DNA from: Ancylostoma caninum
Lineage: Eukaryota > Nematoda > Chromadorea > Rhabditida > Ancylostomatidae
DNA: 64,000 nt
Direction: 5' to 3'
Assembly (NCBI GenBank): GCA_037903475.1
Contig: JBAJFG010000643.1
Location: 1,178,001-1,242,000, forward strand
In this document: piece after piece, positions 52,466 through 64,000 of the stretch
Position numbering within the stretch: the first letter of the stretch is position 1
Layout: each line of letters begins with the position of its first letter
Program-made: the position numbers and the translations under genes
Notes under the pieces: model-generated
What the model was told of the DNA's origin: nothing
Seen by the model: the letters and a program-made list of their open reading frames with translations, nothing else
Databases searched by the model: none

Positions 52466-53338
52466 GTGCCAAGTAGTATATACATATGTGGGCTAAAAAT
52501 ATGAAAATAAAAACTAAACAAAAAGATATTAGGTAAGTCACCAGTTTCAATGTAAATCAGAAGCAGGTAAAAGTCTATGGAGAAATGGACTTTTGCTTCC
52601 CTTCTGTTCCTGGCATTACTTTCTCCCACCACCACCTCGAAAGTTGGCGCTAGTTTTTCATCCCTCTGCTAATGGCCTCGTGCTCCACGCCTCTCTGTGG
52701 ATATGCTTTGTGACAAAAACCAAGCCGTGCCGCCATCTGCTACGCTGAACGGGTCAATGATCGAGCTATCTATTATTAATTGGCTGCCATACATCTGGCT
52801 GAAGTCAGGCAACAAGAAGTGAATAGCTATGTCATGGGTTAGTCCCGTCTACCACGTTTCTCAAAAAACTCGAAAGAGGAATGTTTCTGTGAACAAAGAG
52901 ACTCTTCGCGATCATACAATTTATTACTCAGTTCACCATGGAACTAATTTTAAATGCTAGGAGAACGGCTTGGACAGAATCGAGATCTTGCCAGACAACG
53001 CCCATTATTTTGACAATGTTAGTTTTTTTTTCATTTCTTCCAATAGTTACAGGGTGACCACCTTTTGTGACACAAAAATTATACAGAAAATCGAAATTGG
53101 ATCGTGAACGTTCTGCAGCCAAGAATCCTGAGAACAATGTCAAACTAAGACACACATGTTTTCTATCCATTTTATCATTAATTTTGCCAGTTGTCATCAG
53201 ACAAGACGGGAGAATGCTTCACTACTGCGGCACAAACAGTCATCTTTGACTTCATCCAGAGTTTTTTTGTGAGATGTTTTTGTGGAACGGGAACAGTGCT
53301 AAGAAATAGCATGTGTTAAGCCTTCCACAAATCCGCTA
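52466..53338. other. No supported gene
   Basis: TTACAGGGTGACCACC at 53051 resembles another mariner-type end, but no partner was matched. Short frames only. Confidence 0.4.
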
Positions 53339-54025
53339 ATGAAAAGTTCCAGCTGCTCCTGTCTATGCTATGGTTTAACTTGGTTTACTTATTTGTTAGC
53401 GGCGCAGAGGATCTTCACATCATTTCCTTTGGTTCTAGCGCCAAAATCACCGTATGACCGCGAAGCGATATTTGGCAGAAGCGCACTGCCCGTAGGATCG
53501 AATAAAGATATAGAAATGGGGCGCTCCTTTTCTGAGAATATTTTTCTCCTGCTTACAAAGTTAAGAGAGCGAAGGGGTTTTGCACAAGAAATCATTCGTG
53601 AACTCTCCACATCCAAATTGACGACCACCCTCCACTTTCGAACAGTTTGGTTGTACCACATGGGCGCTTTGGAGGAGCAAGCATCTGCTACACCACACCA
53701 GAGCATGGGTTTGCGTGTGGATGGTTTGGAAGAAACAAAGGATGAAATCGACAACGGTCCCTACGGCGCATCACCTACATATTCCTTTGTGTTTTCCTTA
53801 GAGCTGCTCTCAAGAATGCAGAAAAAATTGAGAGTCATAGACATAGTTCCATATTGTTCGCTATATTGTTTCCTGTATGCCATGAAGAAACTCGTCACAT
53901 CTGTGCCAAATACTGAGGTTTTCACGAGCCATTTCAAGCGGACAATGCTTTTGCCGCACCCTGCATACCTCTCTTTCACACTGTTCCGAGAAGTACTCCA
54001 AAGAGCCTCATGGATTCGGCACTAA
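53339..54025 (+). CDS. Unidentified 228-codon open frame
   Basis: An uninterrupted frame of 228 codons is unusual in this AT-rich DNA. The C-terminal two thirds have balanced composition (for example MKKLVTSVPNTEVFTSHFKR). The opposite strand is also open for long stretches, so the strand is not certain. No splice sites, signal peptide or family motifs are evident. It may be the eroded ORF of a mobile element. Confidence 0.3.
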   Translation: MKSSSCSCLCYGLTWFTYLLAAQRIFTSFPLVLAPKSPYDREAIFGRSALPVGSNKDIEMGRSFSENIFLLLTKLRERRGFAQEIIRELSTSKLTTTLHFRTVWLYHMGALEEQASATPHQSMGLRVDGLEETKDEIDNGPYGASPTYSFVFSLELLSRMQKKLRVIDIVPYCSLYCFLYAMKKLVTSVPNTEVFTSHFKRTMLLPHPAYLSFTLFREVLQRASWIRH

Positions 54026-55218
54026 TAGCCTATATCCCACGCTCTGTCGTGGTGCCTTGGCTAAAAACGGGAGAAATCACTCTTAAATCGATTTGAACTA
54101 TATTTCTGCGATCATTTCACTTAGCTGAAGCTTTCACCACAATCTTGCCGTAATGCAGCGTAGAGGAATGCCCTTATTTAAGAATTATTTCTCAAAATGC
54201 TCTCTTATTTCTCAAAATGCTCTCACTATCTACAGCTCAGTACTTGTTTCGATGGGCTCCTTCATAGAGTCTTAATCTTTGAAAGAGAGTTACGAGTCTT
54301 TGGTTAGATAGTGGATAACGTCTACGGCTTTTTCTATGTATATCTCCTTACGTGAAGCTTTGGAGTGATCCCAGTAGGAAAATAAGGGAAAATTGGAGGA
54401 AGGCCACAGTTGCTATTACGATAACACAAAACGTGACTGCCTTTTCTGGAGCTGCTCTGCTCTGTATGCATATTATAGACTTCTGTATTAGTTTTACCCC
54501 TCTACTCGGAGCAATTCTACATTCTTATGAAAATGGATCTTACTTTGTAAAGTTTTCTCGGGGTGGTTGTTATTAACCTCTAATTTATTGATGTTTCAAA
54601 ATAAATAGCTGCAGGTGAAGTTCCTCGTGTATAGCGGGTATAGCCCCTACGATTACGCCAGCAAAACTCTGCAGCATCGGCACCAATGAAATTTCAGATC
54701 TGTTTCATTTGTATGCTGTGCAAGTTCAACCATTGTGCATTCTATAGAGAGTGCATACACCTCTCTGGCTAACATCTACCTCGTCATTGAATAACGGATG
54801 CTCTGAACATCAAAAAGCTAAGATCAGAGCTCGATGGTCGACGGTGCTGGACATTATGATGAGAGTTCCCTGTGAACCAGCCGCAACTGCGAGCTTTGAG
54901 CTTGGAAGCGAAGTATAGATGGAAAAAGATGAAAAACGTCGCATTTAATCCCGCAAACTATTCACAGCTGCCCTGGTCAAAATGATAAGATACTGACATG
55001 GGTAATGCATATGCTGGCCAGGAGGAAAAGTTGACATTTCGTAGAGCTGAGCTATCAGAGAACAATCTCAGAAAAAAAAAAACCTCTCAAATCTCAATTT
55101 TATCACTTTCCATAGTTTTCGCAGAAGTTCAAAGTGAGTGCATCATTGTCTTCGAGCTCTATTGGATTTTTTCTGCCTCATCCAAATACAGCTCAAAACG
55201 TGAGTCAAAATACAGTTT
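54026..55218. other. No supported gene; short tandem duplication
   Basis: TTATTTCTCAAAATGCTCTC occurs twice in tandem at about 54185-54224. Possible short plus-strand exons near 54708-54800 (after TTTCAG) and 54968-55001 (CPGQNDKILTW) could belong to the membrane-protein piece downstream, but phases were not resolved. Confidence 0.3.
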
Positions 55219-55475
55219 ATGGATTCTCCTGAGTTTTGTCCCTCAACCGGATCGTCATGTGGGCTTGGTGAAGTTGGCGGACCTACTAAGTTGGTGTCCG
55301 GAGTCGTTATACCTTCGTGGCTTGCAGTGTTGTCCCTCCGACATCAATGGTCCCACTCCGTTCCCCTATTCTCTCGTGGTTCATTATCGGAGTTCTGTTC
55401 CTTATCCTATCTTTCGTAGCATTGCTGATTATTTTCACCGATAACATTGAACATAAACATAAACTCTTTGATTGC
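55219..55475 (+). pseudogene. Cysteine-rich plus transmembrane C-terminus, frame-broken
   Basis: Frame 1 from 55219 gives EFCPSTGSSCGLGEVGGPTK. A different frame then gives PILSWFIIGVLFLILSFVAL and a short charged tail to a TGA at 55473-55475, a clear membrane helix with a cytoplasmic end. The two parts overlap in a way that needs a one-base shift between about 55285 and 55340, since no intron fits. It is either a pseudogene of a type I membrane protein or carries a sequencing indel. Confidence 0.35.
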
Positions 55476-56264
55476 TGATGAGGATACAAAAATTAACTTA
55501 CATTAGTCAATTTGCACCGGAACTACCATTCGGGGAAAAACTTCACACACAGTTAATGAAACCACTGCAAAGGACTCCCTCACAGTCCCCACAGCTATTC
55601 GAGAAGTCAACTTTGGGAATTCCCCTGCTTGTGAGCTGTAAAAGAGAGTACATCCTAGCTGTTTACGCTAGACATATGGCAGTGAGGATGGCTTCTGTGG
55701 CAAATGTGAGAGAAGCCAGCCAGCTTCACCTCCGCTACGTTTCCTTAATGATCTGTAAATCTTCTCTTTACATCTTCTCTTCCTAAAAAATGACCTTTAT
55801 GAGAAGTGATAGCTAAAGTTATGACCACTGAAAGTTCTTTTGCAGCGGCAGCTTTTTCTCATTTTGGTTCCCCTTACAGGTTCATTGTTTCTCAGTACAT
55901 CTAGCTTGTTTCAAAGATAACGGTAGCCGCGTATTGGCACTTGTTGCCTGCCTCCGTTGCCTGGCTCTCCCTTTGTAATTCACTTTCTCGCTCCTTTTTT
56001 TCTGTTATGAATCTCCAATTATCTTCCGTCGTGATGCGGACTATAAAAGTTCAAAATGCACCTCCCTGCTTCTGAACCCTTAACTTGAAAGCAGACGAGA
56101 GGGAGCTAATCACTAATGACGTGAAATTCACGAGCATTCATGGCATTGAGGTCCTTGTTGAGATTTTTAGCCTTGTCTGGAGACCGGGTCAAAGAATTTA
56201 AGTGAAGTGCCCGAAACGAGCGATCTTCATAAAATAACATCACAAAATTGTAGGAAGGGAAACT

Positions 56265-56700
56265 TCAGCCAGCGAGCAGTTTCCCATGAGGTGACGAAAT
56301 CCCTTAGTGTTGCAATTTATCCCAGGTCCTAATAGGCTGGATTTATTCCCAAAACCCTTCGATGACCTTACGCCTACCTGTTTGACACTCCAAAAGTTCC
56401 TGCTGCGATAGCTTTGTTGTAAACCATTATTACGACAGGGACAGATTCGAATTTTAATGAATTTTCACTCCGAAGCATGATTTGAGGACATAGGTACTGC
56501 AATGGTACTATTAACCTATTTACAGGACTGCACTTTGGCATACCATTAATATTATACTTCCCCCCCCCCCCCCCTGCACCACCAAACGCATCTGTGGTTC
56601 GATTTGGCTTGTTTCCGCATAGAGGCCGACGGTGATATCCGAGCAACTCTTCAGAATACTTCGTTTTTGCTAGTTTTCTGGAAACAACCAGATGTTGATC
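56265..56700 (-). CDS. Unknown protein, last two exons
   Basis: The exon 56378-56700 follows a CATTTCCAG acceptor and ends at a GTAGGC donor. After a 40-base intron, 56265-56337 continues in phase to a TGA. The joined product begins DQHLVVSRKLAKTKYSEELL, includes a glycine run from a G homopolymer at about 56561-56575, and ends near GPGINCNTKGFRHLMGKLLAG. The upstream exons were not found, and a homopolymer error could change the frame. Family not recognised. Confidence 0.35.
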
Positions 56701-58387
56701 CTGGAAATGAAGTAGAATGAAGACGTTGAAGCACCATATACGAGTATGTTTCAAGTTCCATTCCCGGGCGCAGACGAAAAAGGACACTGATTAAAAAATT
56801 TAAAAAAAAACAGTGGGGAAAATGAGATCAACATTTTCTACAGAAAAATTGAGCGTGGCTATTTTTACAAAAAGTGAGGTGGTCGTCACGATTTAAGGGG
56901 CAAAACCACTTTTCCTGTGGGATCTGAGGAAACTTTCTGATGTATGAATAACGTATGGACGGGGCAATCCCTGCATCCGGTGGGCGACAGCATATTCAAC
57001 GCTTCGGTGACATTCAAATCGTTGATGGCATTTATTGACGTCCGTTGGAAAATTCGGCGCAATGCGACGATCCACCACGTAATCCACGAACTCTCTATAA
57101 CCGAAAATCTCCGTAATCCAGATTAGCTTGAACTTGAAAATGCGCTCCGAATGTTGTCGGAGATAAATTTAATAAGAGAAAAGTGTCGACTTCATGGGGT
57201 AAACTAAAACTAATAAATAAACTAACTAAGGCTCTGTAAGCTAACCATATAGGGTAAAGGTAAGAGAGGAAACAGCGAATTGCTGTTTGAAGGTATCAAT
57301 AGAATGTACTACATTGAATATGAGAAAAAAGGTGATGCCAAAGCCAAGACAAAAAATTGTTACCTTTAAGGAACGTAAGCTAGGTCAACATCTTATAAAA
57401 ACAGGGTGCGAAGCATGTAACTTGGCCTTTTCCTGGGGTCCACGAGCTTAAACTGAGAGCCATTGACCCGTCTGCCCCAGAAGAAGTTCGCTAATCTTGA
57501 TACCACGAAGTTTTCTGCGATTACACAAAAAGGTGTTATTAAGAGCATGAACAAAAGCATCGATTTGTTGTTGGATTACCGGAGAAGACCCGGAAGTAGT
57601 GGCCGTTCTTCGTGGCCTTTTATGTCAATCCACACCATTCCAAAGCGAAAATCCGACAATAATGGATTTGCTTCCGGCTGTTTTCATTGAACAGAAAATA
57701 ATGGACAGTCATGGACTGATGATTAAATAGAAACTAGCTCCCATTTTGTTATACGAGCAGTACAGCGACATTGACACTGTGACCCACTATCAGAATTGAC
57801 ATCATTTCTGCATTGAGCTGGTGTAGGTATGTGTTCCAGAGCAGGGGTTAACATTGGGGCAACACGTGTACTCATACCATGGATTCATTTTCGGAGATAT
57901 TCTCTGACTGGTTTGTACACCATGACAACACCAATGTCTCAGAACTTTACTTTTTACAAGAAAACTGACCCCTCAGAGATTCTTTGCCATTATGTGGCCC
58001 AGTTGGAAGTTTCCTGTTGTGCTCCTGCGGAAGATCTGCAATTTACAGATTACTCCACTTATGGCGCCAACTTGCCTCTATCCGCGAATTCGTAGGCTCA
58101 ACAATCAGTGTCAGTGGTCACTTTAACCTTGGCCATTGTAGAAAACAATGAGGTTGCTTATTAGGTTGTTCCTGTATCGATGTCAGATAAGGAGCGTTAG
58201 ATTTTGATCACATAAGATCATTATTACATAAAATAACACAAAATAAGATAAAAATAATTTATTACTGTTGCCAGCGTAGAGGGAGAGGTGTGAGAAAAAG
58301 CGGGGTCTCTGCCATTTTTGAGACACTAATAGCGCTGTCCTAGAACCCCAAAAACAGGTTTTCATTCGCATCTGAAACTTGCTCGCT
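56701..58387. other. No confident gene
   Basis: The plus-strand segment after AAAAACAG at 57402 reads about 29 codons (GAKHVTWPFPGVHELKLRAI) to a stop, and 57463-57690 and 57829-58095 are open, but in different frames and without linking splice sites. They may be transposon remains. Confidence 0.3.
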
Positions 58388-58467
58388 CAAAAGCTTGTCG
58401 ACAACTTGTTTTCACTCTTCCTTGCCAACAAGTTGTCCGCCCAAAAGCTTGTCGACAATTTGTTTTC
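58388..58467. repeat. Paired direct repeat CAAAAGCTTGTCGACAA
   Basis: A 26-bp unit starting CAAAAGCTTGTCGACAA and ending TTGTTTTC occurs at 58388-58413 and 58442-58467 with a single C/T difference. An inverted CAACAAGTTGTC lies between them, so the block can also fold. Confidence 0.6.
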
Positions 58468-59804
58468 GTAGTGTCAGTGAAAAAGCAGTATGCTGTGTAA
58501 GCTCCATATGCGGTGAAGGCAAATAAAAGGCAAGAACCGTGCTTCATTCAGTGAGCTGAAGATCGGAACTAACCCCTAGCACAAAGGCTCAAAGTAGCAC
58601 TGGTGCCAAACAGTGAAAACAATGGTCAGGAAAGTAAATAGAGATTATAGTAATTGTCTTCCTTTTCATTTGAACAGTATTATTTTCCAAGTTTATCTGT
58701 CTGCCTTTCCCCTGATTTCCACCTCAAAAACCCCTTTTATCTGCCCCTACCGCGTCACCCTCGTCACCCATCAGCTGTGAGAGTACGGCTCAATTTAAAC
58801 AACATCAATGCGCGCATGATCAATTAGCCACTGTCACCCTATCCGGATTATAAACTGTCTGTTTCGTCCACGTTCACGTGCAGCACTCGATGCATCATTA
58901 TGCGACGTATTCCGTACCTGTCACTCATTCGGCTGTGCTCTGGCCGATTCACGACACTTTTTCTGGATATTTTCTGGATTGTTTTGGTGGCTAGCGCTTT
59001 TTCTGATTGGAGCAATGACTTTGCAACCCTCGCAGCAGATTCATGACTCATTCCTCTTTAGCTCAAAATTCGTTTGTCATTCTGATATCGACTGGAAAAC
59101 AGGACCACTGCTTGTTTTCTATACGAATCCCAGCTATGAAGCAAGTGTATGGAAATGCATTTATATTCAAGGACTGTGTTTTCAAGAGTGTAGCCAGCTT
59201 CTTCGGTACGATTTTACCCTGCAAATTGTGCTATCTGTGCTCCGCACGAGCTCCCGAATCGTATGGATAACAGCACGTGACACCACATTACAGAATGTCA
59301 TATAGTTAGAGAGTTTCAGTTAGTGCAAATAATGTGGGCATCCAATATCTTCCTCGTAAGGTCATGTACACACCAAAAGGGTCCTGTCGGTGTCCTACTG
59401 CTGGTTTATCCGTCTTGGCATGAATTTCTCCTATTATATAAACAAACATTAACAGTAAGTTCAGTTGCTTTTGCCATGCATGTTATATGGCTTTTAAGAG
59501 CACCAAAAAAATTCCTGTGGAGCACATATTATGCGTGACAGAGTTCCTGGATGAATATCACTAGAAAACTTTGTACAAGCAAAACCTCTCGAATTTCAAC
59601 AAGATTCAATCATTTTCACTTGTGCTAAGGAGTGAATGAGTTACTTTATCCTATACATATCATGTGTTATTCTCTCATCATTGCCTCTATGTAGAGCTAA
59701 AAATCAAGGAGCACAAGGACTTCATATGACTAAGGATGGCTTATATGTATGTGCCTTTTCTCCTAAGGATGAATTTCGTTTTTACATTTACACTGTAGTT
59801 AGAT
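58468..59804. other. Candidate small minus-strand ORF, otherwise nothing firm
   Basis: Minus 58848-59051 reads 67 codons from an ATG preceded by an in-frame stop, with an acidic VDETDSL end, and could be a small gene or exon. A plus-strand frame overlaps it at 58979-59305. Neither is recognised. Confidence 0.3.
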
Positions 59805-60208
59805 TTAGCCTTCGAGGATCACTCTACCAAAAGCATTTCCTCTCCTTAATTTTGAAAACAGTCTGAATGCGAAGAAATGCTAGCAGCTTTACGTAATTGG
59901 TTGAGATGGTGGATTAAAGACAGCACTCACGATAAAAAACGTCCTCGATTTTTTTCCTGAAATTCTACTCTGGAGGCTACTCTTGTGCCCATAGAAGAGA
60001 AAATACAATCAAGAAAGGCTACGCTTGCGAGAAATACTATGTTGTATTTTGCCAATCCATGTCCATTTGTACGAGATTCATCGCCTGAAATGACTGCGGC
60101 CGCCGAGGTGCGGAAAAGATCACCGCTATCCGAAAATACTGATCGATCCTGTATCAGCTGAGAAACACAGCCGCACACGATCAAAGAGAATGGGGCGGGG
60201 TTGAGCAT
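59805..60208 (-). CDS. Unknown two-exon protein
   Basis: Exon 59931-60208 ends with a strong GTGAGT donor. After a 68-base intron with a GCATTCAG acceptor, exon 59805-59862 continues in phase to a TAA, ending KLRRGNAFGRVILEG. Taking the ATG at 60208 gives 111 residues, with a hydrophobic beginning and an internal hydrophobic run (NIVFLASVAFLDCIF). Further upstream exons are possible. I do not recognise the family. The clean splice phase is the main argument that it is real. Confidence 0.4.
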
Positions 60209-60874
60209 GACGGGCGCATATTTACATGCGTACGAGTTCTATTACTCGAGTAACTGCAAGATTCGGAGTGATTCCTTTTGCAGTTACGATCCAATTGATG
60301 GCACCTTTAAAATAAGCACAAATATAAGGGAACTTTTTTCAGCGTGAGTGCTGCCTTTAAACAATTAATAGTGAAAAGAAAGACTACATAGTTGAATAAA
60401 TAGTGATTAGTTAGGCTTGGTTGGTACGTACAGTTTCCGTGAATATTTTACCTTTGTCAGGAAAAATTTCGGACACCAGGCTCAGGCGTGTTGGATAAGT
60501 CACGATCCGTCCTCCACCTTGTTCTGGTATTTTTTGCTATTCCGGCTCTTTCTTGACATTTTGAAATACTCTGAGTATTACTTATCTGCCATATGAGAAC
60601 CATATTCTTCGCGCTTCATCCTGGAAGTGTACATAGTATCGCCATTCTCCTTTCAAACTCTCGCCAGTAGTTGCCCCTGTCATAATTTCTAATTTGTAAT
60701 TTCTATTTTTATTTTATGACAACTTCTGCGTGTTGTTCATCTGGGTGTCTGGCCAAGTGAACAAAATCTGGATTTTATATTTCCTCTAGTCGAATAAACG
60801 CTGCTATCCGACTTAACCCGTGGATGGATTAATTTCAATGGATAGCAGAGCTGATTAGAACAGATATTAACGTA
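60209..60874. other. No supported gene
   Basis: AT-rich spacer before the palindromic Tc1-ended element. Nothing recognised. Confidence 0.45.
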
Positions 60875-62428
60875 CAGTAGCGAGCAAAAAGACTGCAACT
60901 TTTGGTTTTTCGTCTGTAACTTTGTTCAAAGCAGATCGTGAGTGCCCAAATTTTTATGGGAGTTGTGAATACTCATGTGAGACAGGAATAAGTTAAAGCC
61001 TGCCCATTCCACTGTTTTTCTGTTTTTTAAGAAAAATTTATTTCGCAGAAGTCGAAATCTGTGATTTGGCACCATCGACAACGTCTCGTGAAATGACCTC
61101 TATCGTTGGTAACTGACCACGCTTTGATTCCTTGATGCAGAATCAACCCGTATACGCTGGAAAATATGCATCCGTACACGGTGGTTGACATACGCAAAGT
61201 CCACTTGAGGTTACTTCAGCAGTGATCCTTTATGAATGTATCTGTCAGCCTTGTTCCTTCTATTGGCTCTGTTTAGAAGGGAAAGGTACTGCTGACGCTT
61301 CCACAAGTTTAGTTCGAGTATCCAGTTTTAATGCAGTTCATTACTCTCTCGAAACTCCGAAATATTCTTGCTGATTTCAGTGCACCCAATTGTGCACATC
61401 ATGGAAAATAAGTTTTGGAATTTTTTCTGTCCCTGGGGGCAAGATGCCTCAACGATCCTATCAGTGATAAAGATGCTACAGGGTTCCTAGAATATTGTCG
61501 TGCACACTTGGATACATGCCGCCTTGGATTTGATGAGGTAGGTCTTACAAAGATGCAATGAAATATACGAGACACCACCGAAGCGGGATATTGTAACTTG
61601 GAACATTGCAAATTGGCTAATTTAGCTTGATTTGGATTAAGTGAACTAAACGAAACATTTCTAGTGCAAAAGGCTCCGGATCAACTGAGAAAGTTCGTGT
61701 GTGGAGCAAGGGGGCACGTGCACTCGTCTTAGCGACCGGCACTGCTCAATTTGAGTAGTCCTCTTCCGATAAATCCAAGGCGGCATGTATCCAAGTGTGC
61801 ACGACAATATTCTAGGAATCCTGGAGCATCTTTACCACTCATGGGATCGCTGAGGTGTCTTCCTCCTCGAGACAGAAAAAAATTCAAAACTAATTTTCCG
61901 TGACGTGCACAATTGGTTGCGTTCCAATTAGTCGGGACATTTTTGAATGCCGAAAAAGCAATGAGATGTATTAAATTCTAGCACCTGTAACTAAACGATT
62001 AGAACCATAAGCAGTATCTACTCCTTTCAGACAAAGCTGAAAGAGGGTGCCAGAGAGCCAAAAACATCCATAAAGCATCACTGTTGAACTAACTTCACAT
62101 AGTCTTCGCAAATGTCGGCCAGTAGTCACCACATGCACATTTCCCAACAAATACGGGCTGATTCTTATGCAAGCAATCAATTTGGAGCCCGATACCAACA
62201 ATAGACGATATTTTAAAAGACTTTGCGTATGGGGCCAAATTACAGATTTCGACCTCTGCGAGAAAAAAATTCTTAAAAAACACAGAGTCGGCGGGGTGAG
62301 AAGGATCTAACTTCTTCCTATCTCGCATGAGTATCTACAGCTCTCATAGAAATTTGAGCCTTCATGCTCTGCTTTGAAAGAAGTTATGGACGAAAAACTA
62401 AAAGTTGCAATCTTTTTGCTCGCTACTG
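60875..62428. mobile_element. Tc1-ended element forming one giant inverted repeat
   Basis: Both ends carry CAGTAGCGAGCAAAAAGA-type termini and are flanked by TA, the Tc1/mariner target. The similarity does not stop at the ends. The left half (to about 61540) and the right half (from about 61765), read on opposite strands, align nearly end to end at perhaps 65-75% identity, rising to near identity around AATATTGTCGTGCACACTTG. On the minus strand of the right half, SSTVMLYGCFWLSG matches the SVMVWGCF motif of Tc1 transposase. The simplest reading is two Tc1-like copies joined in inverted orientation and now decayed. Confidence 0.75.
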
Positions 62429-62873
62429 TATGTATAACTCCCCGATACTTTTAAACCCCACTTCTACACATATTGAATACGAGTCTTGGGCCGCGGGCTG
62501 GAATATTCGCACGATCATCAAAGTGTTACATTCTCTGTCCTTTGGGTATCGCCATGTCTTGCTACATCAACAGAGCAACAGACTCTTGCTTTCACCATCG
62601 TGTCACTGTAGGCATTTTTGTATGAGCTGCATCGCCGGATTCCTCTGACTGTGTCACTTTGACATGAATATCTCCAATGTTTATATTATTGCAAGTATAC
62701 ATAGATTGATCAACAACAAGTGTTACACATTCATATAAATATGTAGAGTCTATCCAGGAGATGGTTTTCCAAGCTCGTATTCGATGCCGTTACTGTTGCG
62801 CGCCGCGAATCAGCAATTGCTGAGCGAGCTTGAGTTCCTGGAATTCTTCTCTTTTTGAGTGCCTTCCCCCTGT
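62429..62873. other. No supported gene
   Basis: A 94-codon plus-strand frame at 62364-62648 starts inside the Tc1-ended element and is unlikely to be a gene. The minus-strand frame 62731-62937 contains the true last exon of the next gene, but continues in a different frame. Confidence 0.4.
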
Positions 62874-64000
62874 TCATACAAAATTCTCTCCGCAGACACG
62901 TGTTGGTGGTAGAGAGTACGGAGTGGAGCTGAAACAAAACAACTAAATAGGCTTCTACTTAGCGTTGCCAAGGGAAGTACCTTTAATGATAATCGCCTAG
63001 CTGCACTCAGGTCATGCCGCTCGCAATTTTCTCCTGGAAAACATGAAAAGTCCGCATCTGAGGCTATCGTACTGGTCCAGTTTCCTGAGATGCATTAAGG
63101 AGGATATTCATTAAGCTTAGCCCTACCTAAGGAAACAATATAATATTGTATATTCATTTTCCCTAGGCGTAGTCTATCCGTTCTTCTTAATTCCATCTAT
63201 CACTCCTAAGGTCCCTTCATCAACTACTGCGTGTCCGTCACTTTCTTCTTTTACATTTGTAAGCTTCCTGATAGGCGAGGCAACGCTTGTACATGTGCTG
63301 GAGTTCACCTACAAATCCCTTTAGTTCCCAGGTGCTGCAAAAGAAATAAAGCCACCAGCTAGATCTCGTTGTCTACAACTCACATAACGAAGACGTCTAG
63401 GATTTCTTAGAATCTTCCCCAGAAGAGTCTGGGGTTCCGCCGGTGTAACTCCAAAATTCCGATTTTCTAGGAATGAAACCAGTTCCATAGATGGGGAGGA
63501 TCTCAGGCTTTGTCCCAGAAATTCAGGACATTCGATGTGAAAGTTCTCCAGACAGTTTCTGAGACCACTGCCATTAAGTGTTCCCGCTTTTATGCGTCTT
63601 TCACCTATCCTTTTGGAATTATAGAAAGTTTCATCAATTGTTTCCACTTATGTTGCTGATTTCTGATGTGGTCTTCTAATGCCACCTTATCCTCGTTCCA
63701 TCCAGAATTTGCTGTTGTTCAGCACTGCCAAGTACATAGAGCCGCTCCTTCCTGGATTATGTGACTCGAAATCAGTTTACTGCTTTTTTTTTCAAGGAGT
63801 GTCTTGGATGCTATAATTTTCGCATGGCTAGATTGAATTCTTCAAAAATTGGGACATGGCAATAAGAAGAAAAAGGTACTGTTAGCTCCTGGTAACGTAA
63901 AACTTCATTTTGATTATTTACAACTTACTGATTCTAAATCTGGCATACGACTGGAATTTCACTCGAAGCTCTTTGTTTAGAAGCGATACCTCCCTGTTCT
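62874..64000 (-). CDS. Unknown protein, 3' end (partial at window edge)
   Basis: Six exons join in phase: 63929-64000 (open at the edge), 63781-63810, 63648-63711, 63384-63609, 63309-63334, 62874-62928, giving the last 156 residues. The first part is charged and helical (REVSLLNKELRVKFQSYARF), likely coiled coil. The largest exon contains SMELVSFLENRNFGVTPAEP and LLGKILRNPRRLRY. The end is STPYSLPPTRVCGENFV. The intron between 63648 and 63609 would be only 38 bases with an AAAAG acceptor, the weakest join; without it a one-base frameshift is needed. The family is not recognised. Confidence 0.5.

Noticed and set aside
52466..53060. Autonomous mariner between 52466 and 53060
   Set aside because: A DNA-like phrase resembling a transposase motif was seen near 52990, but no D,D34D context or matched inverted ends could be found.
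53389..53754. 121-codon minus-strand ORF
   Set aside because: Mirror of the longer plus-strand frame 53339-54025, which I kept as the better, still weak, candidate.

Overview
This is a stretch of AT-rich eukaryotic DNA from a nematode. Short GT-AG introns with TTTCAG-type acceptors, an Ancylostoma-secreted-protein (SCP/TAPS) gene, an EB-module protein, a nematode-style seven-transmembrane chemoreceptor, a Ly6/uPAR protein, CR1-like reverse transcriptase debris and Tc1/mariner elements all fit. The ASP-type gene suggests a parasitic strongylid such as a hookworm, but that is inference. There are no operonic bacterial genes, rRNA or CRISPR. Genes are split into small exons, so most real coding sequence is hidden from simple ORF calling. 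I rebuilt the models below by following reading phase across splice sites.

Layout. 1-18 kb: gene-poor, with a MITE (2124-2386), simple repeats, hairpins, a 145-bp direct duplication and a few unproven exon-like pieces. 18-21 kb: two decayed reverse transcriptase fragments flanking a complete seven-exon SCP/TAPS gene on the minus strand. 22-28 kb: a second MITE copy, then a 13-exon EB-module gene on the plus strand with a ~750-bp TTCA array in one intron and a hairpin element in another. 29-37 kb: a small two-exon unknown gene, a cluster of TGTCGCGACA palindromes, a six-exon chemoreceptor (minus) with a perfect-looking hairpin in intron 4, a mariner-ended MITE, and a decayed chemoreceptor paralogue. 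37-41 kb: a 1.3-kb foldback element and a 1.5-kb decayed Tc1-like element with repeated subterminal motifs. 42-46 kb: a complete 11-exon GMP reductase gene. 47-50 kb: a four-exon Ly6-type GPI-anchored protein. 51-52.5 kb: an intronless RRM gene lying between TA-flanked mariner-like ends. 53-60 kb: several unrecognised coding segments. 60.9-62.4 kb: a Tc1-ended element that is one long inverted repeat. 62.9-64 kb: the 3' end of an unknown gene that runs off the window.

The confident genes do not form one pathway. GMP reductase is housekeeping purine interconversion. The SCP/TAPS, EB, Ly6 and chemoreceptor proteins are secreted or surface proteins of families that are expanded in nematodes. The spaces between them are mainly inverted-repeat mobile DNA.
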